DNA from: Cellvibrio sp. UBA7671
Lineage (GTDB): Bacteria; Pseudomonadota; Gammaproteobacteria; Pseudomonadales; Cellvibrionaceae
Direction: 5' to 3'
Assembly (NCBI GenBank): GCA_002483145.1
Contig: DLHJ01000002.1
Span: 62,001 to 126,000, forward strand
DNA: 64,000 bases
Shown here one piece after another: positions 35,001 to 42,751 of the stretch (its first letter is position 1; each line of letters starts with the position of its first letter). The position numbers and the translations under genes are program-made. A model generated the notes under the pieces. The model saw only the letters and a program-made list of their open reading frames with translations, had not been told where the DNA came from and ran no database searches.

Positions 35001-35398
35001 GCAATGCAATCGATACAGTGGCGACTTTCTTCTCACCCTATCAGCAACTGCAGTTCACTAATGATCCGGATCGCGTGATTCACCAGCCTGAAATTACTTT
35101 CAACGGCGCAAAAGACCTCGCGCGTACGATTGTCGAGCATCCGCTGGTGTCCCAGCAGGCCAAAACCTGTTTGGCAACCCAGTTTGTGAGTTACAGCAGC
35201 GGTGTTAGCTCTTACTTCCTGATCGATAGGGATGAAAGCCGTGAAGTGCCGTTCGAAATGTCACCCGGTGAGCACAACGCCTATCGCTGCAATATTGAAA
35301 AGTTGACCAATGTTCTGAACAGCAATGGTCCGCGCGCGATGTTGCAGGAAATTCCCGCGTTGGATTCTGTGATTTACCGGCAGGAGTGGGCGCGCTAA
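32024..35398 (+). CDS. Secreted CBM2-YceI-Fn3-cytochrome c-PSD-domain protein
   Basis: 1124-residue secreted multidomain protein. Order: signal peptide (1-26), CBM2-like module (about 30-128), Ser linker, YceI/X158 domain (about 160-335), fibronectin type III-like domain (about 345-430), Ser linker, cytochrome c (CVGCH, Cys491-His495), then the DUF1587/1595/1592/1588/1585 set (about 570-1124). Within that set a second haem motif CSNCH (962-966) precedes LEIINPLGGGMENFDAAG. It could thus bind two haems and hold a redox centre on cellulose. The PSD/DUF15xx set is best known from planctomycetes and myxobacteria and has no proven activity. It lies 24 bp after the first CBM2 gene and 42 bp before the DUF1552 gene. 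Confidence 0.9.
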   Translation: MKNLLKMSMLATGAIWGAMAASSALAQGACSVAYQTENNWGAGAQYKVTLTNTGAAKTNWELCWSFAGSETVSSLWEGTYTQTGKNVCVKNVGYNGNLSANGSVVFGLIVANPGAVPAAYTLNGAACGGTASSAGSSSSVTSSIASSVASSSSSSIAVTAARWLLDAPKSTFHFVSVKKAISGVETPENLTFSQLQGTVSSTGQATLTIPLASISTNNTVRDPRMQSLLFESAYLPSLHFTSQLDLAALDTLAVGSTRVQSVTGNLVLHGVTKAISFDALVVKHASNSVSFSPRKPVIINSVDFDLNAGVEALRAIAGLSNIGEKVPVYFKVFLSRDNPTNVPAISLAAAPNTPLNLTGSVGFTGTASLNWADVSANESGFLVRRKGADGRWATAANAAANSVGYQDALTASGSYDYKVISYTDSIPSAPTAPLTLTYDNPASSSASSVSSAVSSSVVSTSASSRSSGSSSSVPYLGDATRGQNLWTQRGCVGCHGVDGVKFADGSFAIPVNPNRAHYSQIKGENLSLRNYIAKYMPETNPGSCTGQCAADLEAFIFTWRKPADGIPDNPATAFSCPNTTTAPGQRTLRLLTRAEYQRSVGDLVNYQDDVVSRLPDDAIAGSFLNNNGLLVDTARYSTYLSTAERIADSVATRWSSVLACTPTTACADKLVSDLAPRIFRRPLTTAEQTSYQGLARGTTGGRTVTEGMKVALATMLSAPQFLYRSELGELSGGNLYKLNGYEMATYLSYTFTGTTPSVDLMAAAARGDLNTAAGIRQQAATLMNSATTKVLMGDFINRWLGTEKLATQNKVGVANFAVLAGDMQKELGKNFAYAVLESSTTFATVYNPTFTHVNQRLATHYGLTYSATGADTDGFIRANTSDRGGILTSGAFMSRYARDNDANLITRAVAVRRKLMCQDIPEPPSGVSLDREALAQKHAAFFNDPKTTERMIADKITEPTTCSNCHLEIINPLGGGMENFDAAGRIRTTDLRGNAIDTVATFFSPYQQLQFTNDPDRVIHQPEITFNGAKDLARTIVEHPLVSQQAKTCLATQFVSYSSGVSSYFLIDRDESREVPFEMSPGEHNAYRCNIEKLTNVLNSNGPRAMLQEIPALDSVIYRQEWAR

Positions 35399-35440
35399 GG
35401 CGCGCTCCATTCTCCTTGTTAACGAATTGGAGTCAAAAAA

Positions 35441-36688
35441 ATGAGTTATAAAGATTACTTCGATCAAGAGCGCCGGAACTTCCTGCGTGTTGTGCAACGT
35501 TCGGGTATCGCTATGGGTGCGATACAGGCGTCCAGTTTACTTGCGGGCGTGATGATGGCTCGGGTAGCAGAAGCGCAAACTGGTTCGCCCAATAAATCCG
35601 TTACCGTATTTATGCCGGGTGGTTGTACTCCCGCAAAGTATTTCCCGACGGGCACTACATTGCCAACCCAGTCCACTCCCTTGCAGAGTCATTTCTCGGC
35701 AGGCCGTGTCGCCTTGCTAAAAAATGCCACCATGATGAATGGTGGCCACGGTGTTATGTTCAACCGCTTTAATGACCCTAACCCTTGGGGCAAACAAAGC
35801 TTCGACGTAAACCTCGGCAAGGTGCTGAGTGCCAACTCTAATGCTCCGGTGAAGTGGCTGAATCTGGGTACTACAGCAGTATCTGAATTGTCACGTGACA
35901 ACGCGGGTATTCCAACTATCACCAGCCCTCAAGCCGCGTTGGATATTTTGTTCGCGGGCGGTGGTGGCGGTGGTGGCGGAACTGTTGCACCGCGCAAATC
36001 CATGGTGGATTTCCATTATGCAGCGGTCAATGATCTGAAAACCAAGTTGGGCCAACATGAGAAGCAAAAGCTAGATAGCCACTTTAATGCGATCAGTGAA
36101 ATAGAGGCATCTATTGCAGCGACTAATCCAGGTGGCACTTGTTCTGCCCCGCCCAATACGACTGCAGTTGGTTTTGACGCAACTTCAAAGCTAATGACCG
36201 ATATCGCAGTATTGGCATTGGAGTGCAGTTTGTCTTCGTCTGTATCACTGGCGTTTGGGACTGACGAGCACACTCATGTACTTGATGGAGCCATGATCAC
36301 TGACACGACCGGTGCTTACCGTCCGCGCCCATCACATGATTCTCACCATAATCAAGGTAACCCTAATTACGCCGGTTATTACGATCAGGATGTGCGTTAC
36401 TACATGTCGCTTACCGCACAGTTACTGGATAAATTACAGGCCAAAAATTTGCTGGCATCTACCATAGTTACCCAGGTATCTGACATGGGTAACGTCGATG
36501 CTCACAGTGGACAAAATTGCCCAATGTTAGTGGCTGGTGGTGGTGTGCGCGGTGGAGTGATTGATGTAGGTGGTTTGAGTCAAGTTGCTTTGTTCCAGAC
36601 AGTTGGTTTGGCACTCAAGGCAAATCAGGGGGCAAATGGGGCGTTGTTTAGGAATTGGGGTGCCAGCACCATTTCCGGACTTTTTTAA
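35441..36688 (+). CDS. Tat-exported DUF1552 protein
   Basis: 415-residue protein of the DUF1552 family, which regularly follows DUF1592/1588/1585 cytochrome proteins. The N-terminus has a twin-arginine signal (QERRNFLRVVQRSG, then a hydrophobic stretch ending VAEAQTG), so it is exported already folded, possibly with a bound metal or cofactor. Family blocks: VFMPGGCTPAKYFP, DEHTHVLDG and SHDSHHNQGN; the histidine-rich part recalls sulfatase-like DUF1501/1552 proteins and may bind metal. A glycine run (GGGGGGGG) sits at about residue 176. GGAG precedes the start and a terminator follows the end, closing the operon. Confidence 0.92.
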   Translation: MSYKDYFDQERRNFLRVVQRSGIAMGAIQASSLLAGVMMARVAEAQTGSPNKSVTVFMPGGCTPAKYFPTGTTLPTQSTPLQSHFSAGRVALLKNATMMNGGHGVMFNRFNDPNPWGKQSFDVNLGKVLSANSNAPVKWLNLGTTAVSELSRDNAGIPTITSPQAALDILFAGGGGGGGGTVAPRKSMVDFHYAAVNDLKTKLGQHEKQKLDSHFNAISEIEASIAATNPGGTCSAPPNTTAVGFDATSKLMTDIAVLALECSLSSSVSLAFGTDEHTHVLDGAMITDTTGAYRPRPSHDSHHNQGNPNYAGYYDQDVRYYMSLTAQLLDKLQAKNLLASTIVTQVSDMGNVDAHSGQNCPMLVAGGGVRGGVIDVGGLSQVALFQTVGLALKANQGANGALFRNWGASTISGLF

Positions 36689-36754
36689 CCGCCAACTACT
36701 AGATAATTGCTAAATCACAGAGGATTACTGATCAATAGCAGGGATGCTGTTTTT

Positions 36755-36803
36755 AAGCCGGTGTTGCGGTGCATTTGACGCATGCGCAGTCCGGCTTTTT
36801 TAT
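36755..36803 (+). terminator. Terminator of the CBM2/DUF1552 operon
   Basis: Outer stem AAGCCGG / CCGGCTT (36755-36761 and 36791-36797) with further pairing inside (TTGCG / CGCA), followed by a run of T. Convincing rho-independent terminator. Confidence 0.85.
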
Positions 36804-36864
36804 TGTCTGTTTTTTTGTAAGTTAAGTGGTGATTCTTTCGCTTTTGCAAACCCACAAATGAGTA

Positions 36865-36884
36865 GGGGCCGCAAAAGCGGCCCC
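36865..36884. other. Perfect GC hairpin in non-coding region
   Basis: GGGGCCGC / GCGGCCCC, 8 bp, AAAA loop, in a 480-bp stretch (36689-37167) where I see no supported gene. No T run follows on either strand, so it is not a typical terminator. It could be part of a small RNA, but nothing else supports that. A 73-codon minus-strand frame (36822-37043) across it is not convincing. Confidence 0.5.
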
Positions 36885-37167
36885 ATACAATGCTATCCCT
36901 AAGTAGAAGTAGTCAATTTGCGTCGATTTTCCTTTCGAATCCCTGACCGCCTTTCCTCCTGCGCTAGTGCAATCCTTTGATGTCATCCGACATCGCTTCC
37001 CTAACAGGTGGGCGCATCCATTGACCTTGCCTGGCCAGCACACATCATTGTCTACTTCCTTGGTGTGGTTATTATGCTGCTGTAGCGGGTGTGAGAATAG
37101 TCGCTAAAGTCGCTAGTTTTTGTGAGACATTGACTACATCCTAGATCACTTGAGTCTATGTAAGCGG

Positions 37168-38580
37168 TTACTTAATAACCTTATAGCAAGGTATATACTC
37201 GCGCCCTGGTAATTTCATCCGGCTTTGGCGAGCGAAGGATTCCAATAATTCATCAACGGGGTGCATGATTTCGTAATCTCCATGTAGCTCAAAGTGCCCG
37301 TGTTTCTCAATTGCCAGGATACCTTCTTCTTTTACATTGCCCGCTACAATCCCGGAAAATGCGCGCCGCAAATTGGCGGCCAGTTGGTTGACCGGTTGGT
37401 TTTTGTGTAGCTCGAGGTTGCGCATATTTTCATGGCTGGGAACAAACGTTTGTTGCAGATCCGGGCTGATTTTTAATTGCCAGTTAAAGTAGTAGGCGTC
37501 GTCGCTGTGTTTGCGGAACTCGCGTACTTTTCTAATACCGTCTTTCATTTCCTGTGCAACAGTAGCAGGATCATTAACGATAATTTTGTAGTGCGCTTGC
37601 GCTTCTGCACCCAGTGTGTCGCCGATAAATTTATCGATCCGTGCAAAATATTCAGCTGATGTCTCCGGGCCGGTAAAAATAAGCGGGAAAGGAATGTTTT
37701 TATTATCCGGATGCAACAGCAAACCAAGGATATAGAGAATTTCTTCTGCGGTACCTGCACCGCCTGGGAATACAATAATTCCATGACCAAGACGCACAAA
37801 GGCTTCAAGGCGCTTTTCAATATCAGGCATGATGGTGAGTTGATTTACGATGGGATTAGGAGCTTCAGCAGCAATAATTCCCGGCTCTGTAATTCCAATG
37901 TATCTGCCAGTGGTGATGCGTTGTTTGGCGTGGCCAATGGTTGCGCCTTTCATGGGGCCTTTCATTGCGCCTGGGCCGCAGCCGGTGCAGATATCCAAAC
38001 CGCGCAGGCCCAATTGATAGCCTACTTCTTTGGTGTAGTCATATTCAATTCGGTTGATTGAGTGACCGCCCCAGCAAACCACCAGATTGGGGTCAAGACC
38101 CGGTTTCATTAAATTGGCATTACGCAACATGTGAAACACGGCATCGGTTATACCTTCAGACGTCCCCACATTAAATTTTGGATTGCGACTGAGTTCATCA
38201 TTGTTGTAAATCACATCGCGCAATACCGTAAATAAATGCTCGCTAATACCGCGAATCATTTTGCCATCGACAAACGCGTTGCCGGGTGCATTCTTCACCG
38301 CGAGTTTTATACCGCGCTCTTCTTGTACGATGCTGATATCAAAATCTTTATAGCGTTCCAGTAGTTCTTTGCCGTTATCCGTATCATTGCCCGTATTGAG
38401 TACGGCAAGGGCACAACTGCGAAATAATTTGTATAGACCGCTTTGGCTGGAGTCTAATAACTTGGCGACTTCAACCTTGGAAAGAATATTCAGTTGATCA
38501 ATGGGGGCGATAATGGCGCTTACTGTTTCGTACGCGCCTGCTGTTTGCGCGATAGGTTGATTATGATTCACGTTATTCAT
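37168..38580 (-). CDS. ppnN: Nucleotide 5'-monophosphate nucleosidase PpnN (LOG family)
   Basis: 470-residue PpnN (YgdH) homologue, which cleaves purine and pyrimidine monophosphates to base and ribose 5-phosphate and in E. coli is activated by (p)ppGpp. The LOG/Rossmann core shows CWGGHSINRIEYDYTKEVGY, CTGCGPGAMKGPMKGA and FPGGAGTAEEILYILG. N- and C-terminal flanking domains match the long PpnN type. The ATG at 38580 has AAGGAA 6 bases before it; the longer frame to 38655 is rejected. It is divergent from the carboxylesterase at 38783. Confidence 0.95.
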   Translation of the reverse strand: MNNVNHNQPIAQTAGAYETVSAIIAPIDQLNILSKVEVAKLLDSSQSGLYKLFRSCALAVLNTGNDTDNGKELLERYKDFDISIVQEERGIKLAVKNAPGNAFVDGKMIRGISEHLFTVLRDVIYNNDELSRNPKFNVGTSEGITDAVFHMLRNANLMKPGLDPNLVVCWGGHSINRIEYDYTKEVGYQLGLRGLDICTGCGPGAMKGPMKGATIGHAKQRITTGRYIGITEPGIIAAEAPNPIVNQLTIMPDIEKRLEAFVRLGHGIIVFPGGAGTAEEILYILGLLLHPDNKNIPFPLIFTGPETSAEYFARIDKFIGDTLGAEAQAHYKIIVNDPATVAQEMKDGIRKVREFRKHSDDAYYFNWQLKISPDLQQTFVPSHENMRNLELHKNQPVNQLAANLRRAFSGIVAGNVKEEGILAIEKHGHFELHGDYEIMHPVDELLESFARQSRMKLPGREYIPCYKVIK

Positions 38581-38782
38581 GGTGTTCCTTAGCATCACGG
38601 ATGCAGTTGTTCCAATAAGCAGTTTTGATATGGCGTTTTTGAGGCTATGAAGCAAGTGTAGTGTTATTTTGCTGATTGTGCGTATCGGTGCGCTTGCCCA
38701 ATTGAGTAATTGTCAGCAATATTACACATCAATAAAAATTCTGAACAAAAATTAAGCAAAACTTACGTAAACGAGAACCCTT

Positions 38783-39451
38783 ATGGAATATTTACCTTGT
38801 GTTGAAAAGCTAAATCAGCCGCAGATACCTGTTACTGCTAGCGTAATTTGGCTCCATGGTTTGGGAGCAGACGGCAATGATTTTGCACCTTTAGTGCCAG
38901 AGTTACGTTTACCTGAGGAGTTATCGGTACGGTTTATTTTTCCGCATGCGCCACAAATTCCCGTCACCATTAATGCTGGATATATCATGCCTGCCTGGTA
39001 CGATATTTTGGAGATGAATCTGGAACGTAAAGTGGATGAATCGCAATTAATCGCCAGTGCTGAAGCTGTGCAGCGTTTAGTAGAGCGTGAAATTGCGCGT
39101 GGTGTGGCTAGTGAAAAAATTATCCTGGTGGGATTTTCCCAAGGTGGAGCGGTTGCCTATCACGCGGGGTTGACCTACAAAAAATCACTGGCAGGGTTGT
39201 TGATTTTGTCGAGCTATTTTGCCACTCATACAACAGCTAGTATTCACGCCGCAAATCAAAAGACGCCGATATTAATTCAGCATGGCATTCTTGACCCTGT
39301 AGTGAACGAGGCGTTAGGGCAGCGCGCCTATCGCTTTTTACAAGATCGCGGTTGCAATGTGCATTATGAATCCTATCCAATGGAACACACTGTATGCATG
39401 GAGCAAGTTGAATCCATGTCGAAGTGGATTCAATCGGTGCTGCTAAAATAA
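38783..39451 (+). CDS. Carboxylesterase/phospholipase family protein
   Basis: 222-residue alpha/beta-hydrolase of the carboxylesterase II/acyl-protein thioesterase family. The triad is visible: nucleophile Ser119 in GFSQGG, Asp171 in HGILDPVV and His202 in MEHTVC; the oxyanion region is WLHGLGADGNDFAP. The length is typical and there is no signal peptide. It is close to Pseudomonas EstB-like enzymes that hydrolyse short-chain esters; the true substrate is unknown. It converges on the GH84-type gene with only 9 bp between the stops. Confidence 0.93.
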   Translation: MEYLPCVEKLNQPQIPVTASVIWLHGLGADGNDFAPLVPELRLPEELSVRFIFPHAPQIPVTINAGYIMPAWYDILEMNLERKVDESQLIASAEAVQRLVEREIARGVASEKIILVGFSQGGAVAYHAGLTYKKSLAGLLILSSYFATHTTASIHAANQKTPILIQHGILDPVVNEALGQRAYRFLQDRGCNVHYESYPMEHTVCMEQVESMSKWIQSVLLK

Positions 39452-39460
39452 AACGTTTAA

Positions 39461-40546
39461 TTATTCAGTCAGGCATGCAGGGTCAAATTGGTATTCATCA
39501 TTTAACCAGGCAATGATTTCTTGCGCGTATGGGTTGTTACCAAAGCGCTGATAAGTGGTCTGTAAAAAATATCGCTCTTGTTGAGAAAGTTTTTTCAACC
39601 CGAGATCTTGTAATTGATGGGTATCTTGTTGCAATTGTTTCGCTAAAACATCGCCGCATAGATTGCTACAGATGTTAGTAAAGGCGGCATCTGCAGAGTA
39701 ATTTTCTTTTTCACGGTAAGCCAAGGGTAAGCTGGCCAAGGGAATTTGCGAAAGCCAGGGTTGATTCATTGGGTTGACGGCATGCCCGGCTACTTTATCA
39801 GCTAATTGGCTGTGGCCCTGATCAAATGCGCGCAGCTGCAATAAGTTGGATTTCACTGCGCCGTCATTAACCGGGTAGTTATCCCACAAAAAGGGTTTGC
39901 GGCCAATTAACTCGGTTACTTGTGCGAGATGTTCAGCAGGGTAATTGGTTGAGCAGACTTTTTCCCCGGTCCAAAACATATCGATACTTTTATCCAGTTG
40001 CTGCGCGAAGGTTTGCCAGTAGTTCTCCGGCATTGAGCCAAATACGCGTTCCAGTACTGGATCAAAACTGTAATAAGTGGGGCAAAAAATAATTTTTTTG
40101 GCGTTGCTGGCCGCTGCTGTCTGATGGGCGATATCGATCTGGATCTGTGCGAGCCCGGGAATGTCGCCGCGCATATCATCAAATAAAATGCACAGGATAT
40201 CGGGCTCCAATTGATTAATCTGTTGGATGCGCAAGTCTAGTTGCGCGCGCTGGTTGCGCGTGTTGTCGAGATAAATTTCGTGGGGGCTGAGGCCGATACC
40301 GAACTGCACATTAGCTGCGCGATAAATCTGGCGTAAATCAGCCAGTGATTTTTTAATCTCAACAGGCCAATCTATTTGCCACTGTCTGCGTAAATTTTTG
40401 TCGTCTTTTGGTGCGTAGATATAAAAACCGTACTCATTTAGTGCAAGAAATTGCGCGTAATTTTTTCGATCCTGCCAGCTCCAACTGCGGCCAAAAAATC
40501 CTTCAATGACACCAAGAGATGCTGTGTAGTTTTTATTCGTATGCAT
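39461..40546 (-). CDS. GH84-type beta-N-acetylglucosaminidase-domain protein
   Basis: 361-residue protein with the catalytic barrel of glycoside hydrolase family 84 (NAGidase/O-GlcNAcase). Blocks: GVIEGFFGRSWSWQDRKNY at the start, YIYAPKDDKNLRRQW, FGIGLSPHE, and the catalytic Asp pair D123-D124 in ILFDDMRGD. GH84 enzymes use substrate-assisted hydrolysis of terminal beta-GlcNAc. It has no signal peptide and lacks the extra N- and C-terminal domains of secreted GH84 enzymes, so it is likely cytoplasmic, acting perhaps on imported amino sugars. No chitin or amino-sugar genes are adjacent. The family call is by motif recall. Confidence 0.85.
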   Translation of the reverse strand: MHTNKNYTASLGVIEGFFGRSWSWQDRKNYAQFLALNEYGFYIYAPKDDKNLRRQWQIDWPVEIKKSLADLRQIYRAANVQFGIGLSPHEIYLDNTRNQRAQLDLRIQQINQLEPDILCILFDDMRGDIPGLAQIQIDIAHQTAAASNAKKIIFCPTYYSFDPVLERVFGSMPENYWQTFAQQLDKSIDMFWTGEKVCSTNYPAEHLAQVTELIGRKPFLWDNYPVNDGAVKSNLLQLRAFDQGHSQLADKVAGHAVNPMNQPWLSQIPLASLPLAYREKENYSADAAFTNICSNLCGDVLAKQLQQDTHQLQDLGLKKLSQQERYFLQTTYQRFGNNPYAQEIIAWLNDEYQFDPACLTE

Positions 40547-40978
40547 AAGTGGGATCTATAGGCTGAATGAGTAATTATGACCTTGGGATTCTCTTGGTGA
40601 GCGACTGTATTTTTTAGCTGATCTAACAAGGGCAATCGACCCTGTAAACACTGCGCTTTAATTGACACCTAAAACCCATCTGCCTATCATAGCGGCCTTT
40701 TTAAACAGCGCAATTCTCGCGGCAATTACGCTGTTTTTGTGTTGTTGCCACGCAACCGCTGCTGATTGTATTGGCACGAACGTTCGGCGTATTCGCAGCT
40801 TATCAGTTTCGTTTGCGCTTAAAGGCTTAATTCTAGGATGGTAAGCATATAACTTTGAAACTGGTAGGAAGTTTATCCTTCACTACTTGTCGGAGTCGGG
40901 TCGGACTCAAACTAACAGAATAGAAATCAACCACTTGTTTAGGTATATCACCTACGCATTTTTGTTTGTGGAGTAGAA
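40547..40978. other. 432-bp region between divergent GH84-type gene and pgi
   Basis: Carries the promoters of both genes. Short frames here (such as 40662-40844) are not supported. I see no recognisable operator or RNA; a GGAG at 40970-40973 serves pgi. Confidence 0.45.
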
Positions 40979-42640
40979 ATGACTAACCCTGATGTGCGCC
41001 CTACCGATTTGCCTGCGTGGAAAACCCTTACTGCCCACGCAGCTCAAATGAAGTCCCGACACCTGAAAGACTTGTTTGCCGCTGATGATAAACGTTTTGC
41101 CAAGTTCTCCCTGCAATTATCCCATCTGTTATTTGACTACTCCAAAAACTTAATTACTGATGAAACCAAAGCGGCGCTGCTGGCATTGGCTAAAGAGTCC
41201 AATGTTGAAAGTTGGCGCGCCAAGATGTTTGCTGCCGAGCACATCAACGCCACTGAAGACCGTGCGGTTATGCACGTTGCCCTGCGCGATAAATCCTCCA
41301 AGCCGATTGTGATCGACGGCGCTGACGCGCGTCCGGCAATTAATGCCGAGCTTGAGCGTATGCGCAAACTGAGCGAAAAACTGCGTTCGGGTGAGTGGAT
41401 TGGTTTTACCGGCAAAACTATCACCGACATTGTCAGTATCGGTATTGGCGGATCCAACCTAGGGCCATTGATGGTGTGTGAAGCGCTCAAGGATTACAGC
41501 GATAAACGCTTCAATATGCATTTTGTCTCTAATATCGACGGTGTGCAAATTGCCGAGGTATTGGCCGGCCTGAATCCGGAAACTACCTTATTTGTTATCT
41601 CCTCTAAAACCTTTACCACGCAAGAAACCATGACCAATGCGCGCACTGCCGAGCAATGGTTTATGGCGGCAGCGGGTAATAAAGCAGCGATTGCCAAACA
41701 CTTTGTGGCGGTCTCAACCAATCGTAAATTGGTAACTGGTTTCGGTATCGCCGAAGAAAATATTTTTGATATGTGGGATTGGGTCGGTGGCCGTTTCTCA
41801 CTCTGGTCGGCGATTGGTTTGCCGATCGTATTGTCGCTCGGTTACGAACTGTTTGATGATTTGCTGCAAGGCGCTTATGAGATGGATCAGCACTTCCAGA
41901 CAGCGCCGCTGGCGGAAAATGCGCCGGTAATGCTGGCATTGGTGGGGATCTGGAACCGCAACTTCCTCGGTTATCCTGCCCATGCGCTCCTGCCGTATGA
42001 CCAGTGCCTGCACCGTTTCCCAGCTTATATGCAACAGGCGGAGATGGAGAGTAACGGTAAGTCTGTTAATTGGGCGGGTGAGCAGATCAGTTATGGCAGT
42101 GTTCCGCTGGTATGGGGCGAGGTGGGTATCAACGGCCAGCATGCTTTCTACCAAATGTTGCATCAGGGTACCGACATTATCCCCGCTGACTTTATCGGTT
42201 CAATCGCTCCTACTGTTGCGGTCGAAGGTCATCACGACGCGTTGATGGCGAATTTCTTCGCGCAGACACAAGCCTTGATGCTGGGGATTGATGCGGACCA
42301 GGTGCGCCGCGAGTTAAGTGCAAAAGGGATGAGTGCTGCACGCATTGAGGAGATCGTGGAACATAAGGTGCATCGCGGTAATCGCCCAACTAACACTTTC
42401 TTATTAAATAAAGTCGATGCTCGCTCGCTAGGTGCCCTGATCGCGCTTTATGAGCACAAAATTTTTGTTCAAGGTATCATTTGGCGCATCCATTCATTTG
42501 ATCAATGGGGCGTGGAGTTAGGTAAAGTCCTCGCTGCAGGGATTCAGCCTGAATTGGATTTGGCGAAAGAAACCAATCCAAAACACGATGCTTCAACGCG
42601 CAACTTGATTGATTTCTACAAGCGCGCCAAAGCAAATTAA
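40979..42640 (+). CDS. pgi: Glucose-6-phosphate isomerase
   Basis: 553-residue Pgi, interconverting glucose 6-phosphate and fructose 6-phosphate. Both family signatures are present: an internal VISSKTFTTQETMTNA block and the C-terminal FDQWGVELGK. SIGIGGSNLGP binds the phosphate, and EGHHDALMANF is near the active site. The length matches the long bacterial form. It heads the sugar-catabolic block at 41-50 kb; two adjacent GC hairpins separate it from edd. Confidence 0.98.
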   Translation: MTNPDVRPTDLPAWKTLTAHAAQMKSRHLKDLFAADDKRFAKFSLQLSHLLFDYSKNLITDETKAALLALAKESNVESWRAKMFAAEHINATEDRAVMHVALRDKSSKPIVIDGADARPAINAELERMRKLSEKLRSGEWIGFTGKTITDIVSIGIGGSNLGPLMVCEALKDYSDKRFNMHFVSNIDGVQIAEVLAGLNPETTLFVISSKTFTTQETMTNARTAEQWFMAAAGNKAAIAKHFVAVSTNRKLVTGFGIAEENIFDMWDWVGGRFSLWSAIGLPIVLSLGYELFDDLLQGAYEMDQHFQTAPLAENAPVMLALVGIWNRNFLGYPAHALLPYDQCLHRFPAYMQQAEMESNGKSVNWAGEQISYGSVPLVWGEVGINGQHAFYQMLHQGTDIIPADFIGSIAPTVAVEGHHDALMANFFAQTQALMLGIDADQVRRELSAKGMSAARIEEIVEHKVHRGNRPTNTFLLNKVDARSLGALIALYEHKIFVQGIIWRIHSFDQWGVELGKVLAAGIQPELDLAKETNPKHDASTRNLIDFYKRAKAN

Positions 42641-42669
42641 GTGGTAGTTCCGAGAGATTCATAAGCAGA

Positions 42670-42720
42670 GCGCCGGGCAACGTACCCGGCGCGATTGCGC
42701 GCAAATCAACCGATTTGCGC
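42670..42720 (+). promoter_or_regulatory. Two tandem hairpins between pgi and edd
   Basis: First stem GCGCCGGG / CCCGGCGC (42670-42677 and 42685-42692, 7-base loop); second stem GCGCAAATC / GATTTGCGC (42699-42707 and 42712-42720, AACC loop). Neither has a U run. They lie 31 bp ahead of the edd start and may act on processing, attenuation or mRNA stability. Confidence 0.55.
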
Positions 42721-42751
42721 TAGATACAGCCCCAAGAGCAATGGTATTCCC

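Noticed and set aside
36822-37043. 73-codon minus-strand frame
   Set aside because: It runs through a perfect hairpin, has no family features, and the composition is not protein-like.
40662-40844. 60-codon frame upstream of pgi
   Set aside because: It resembles a signal peptide by chance (hydrophobic, Cys-rich) but has no ribosome site and ends soon after.
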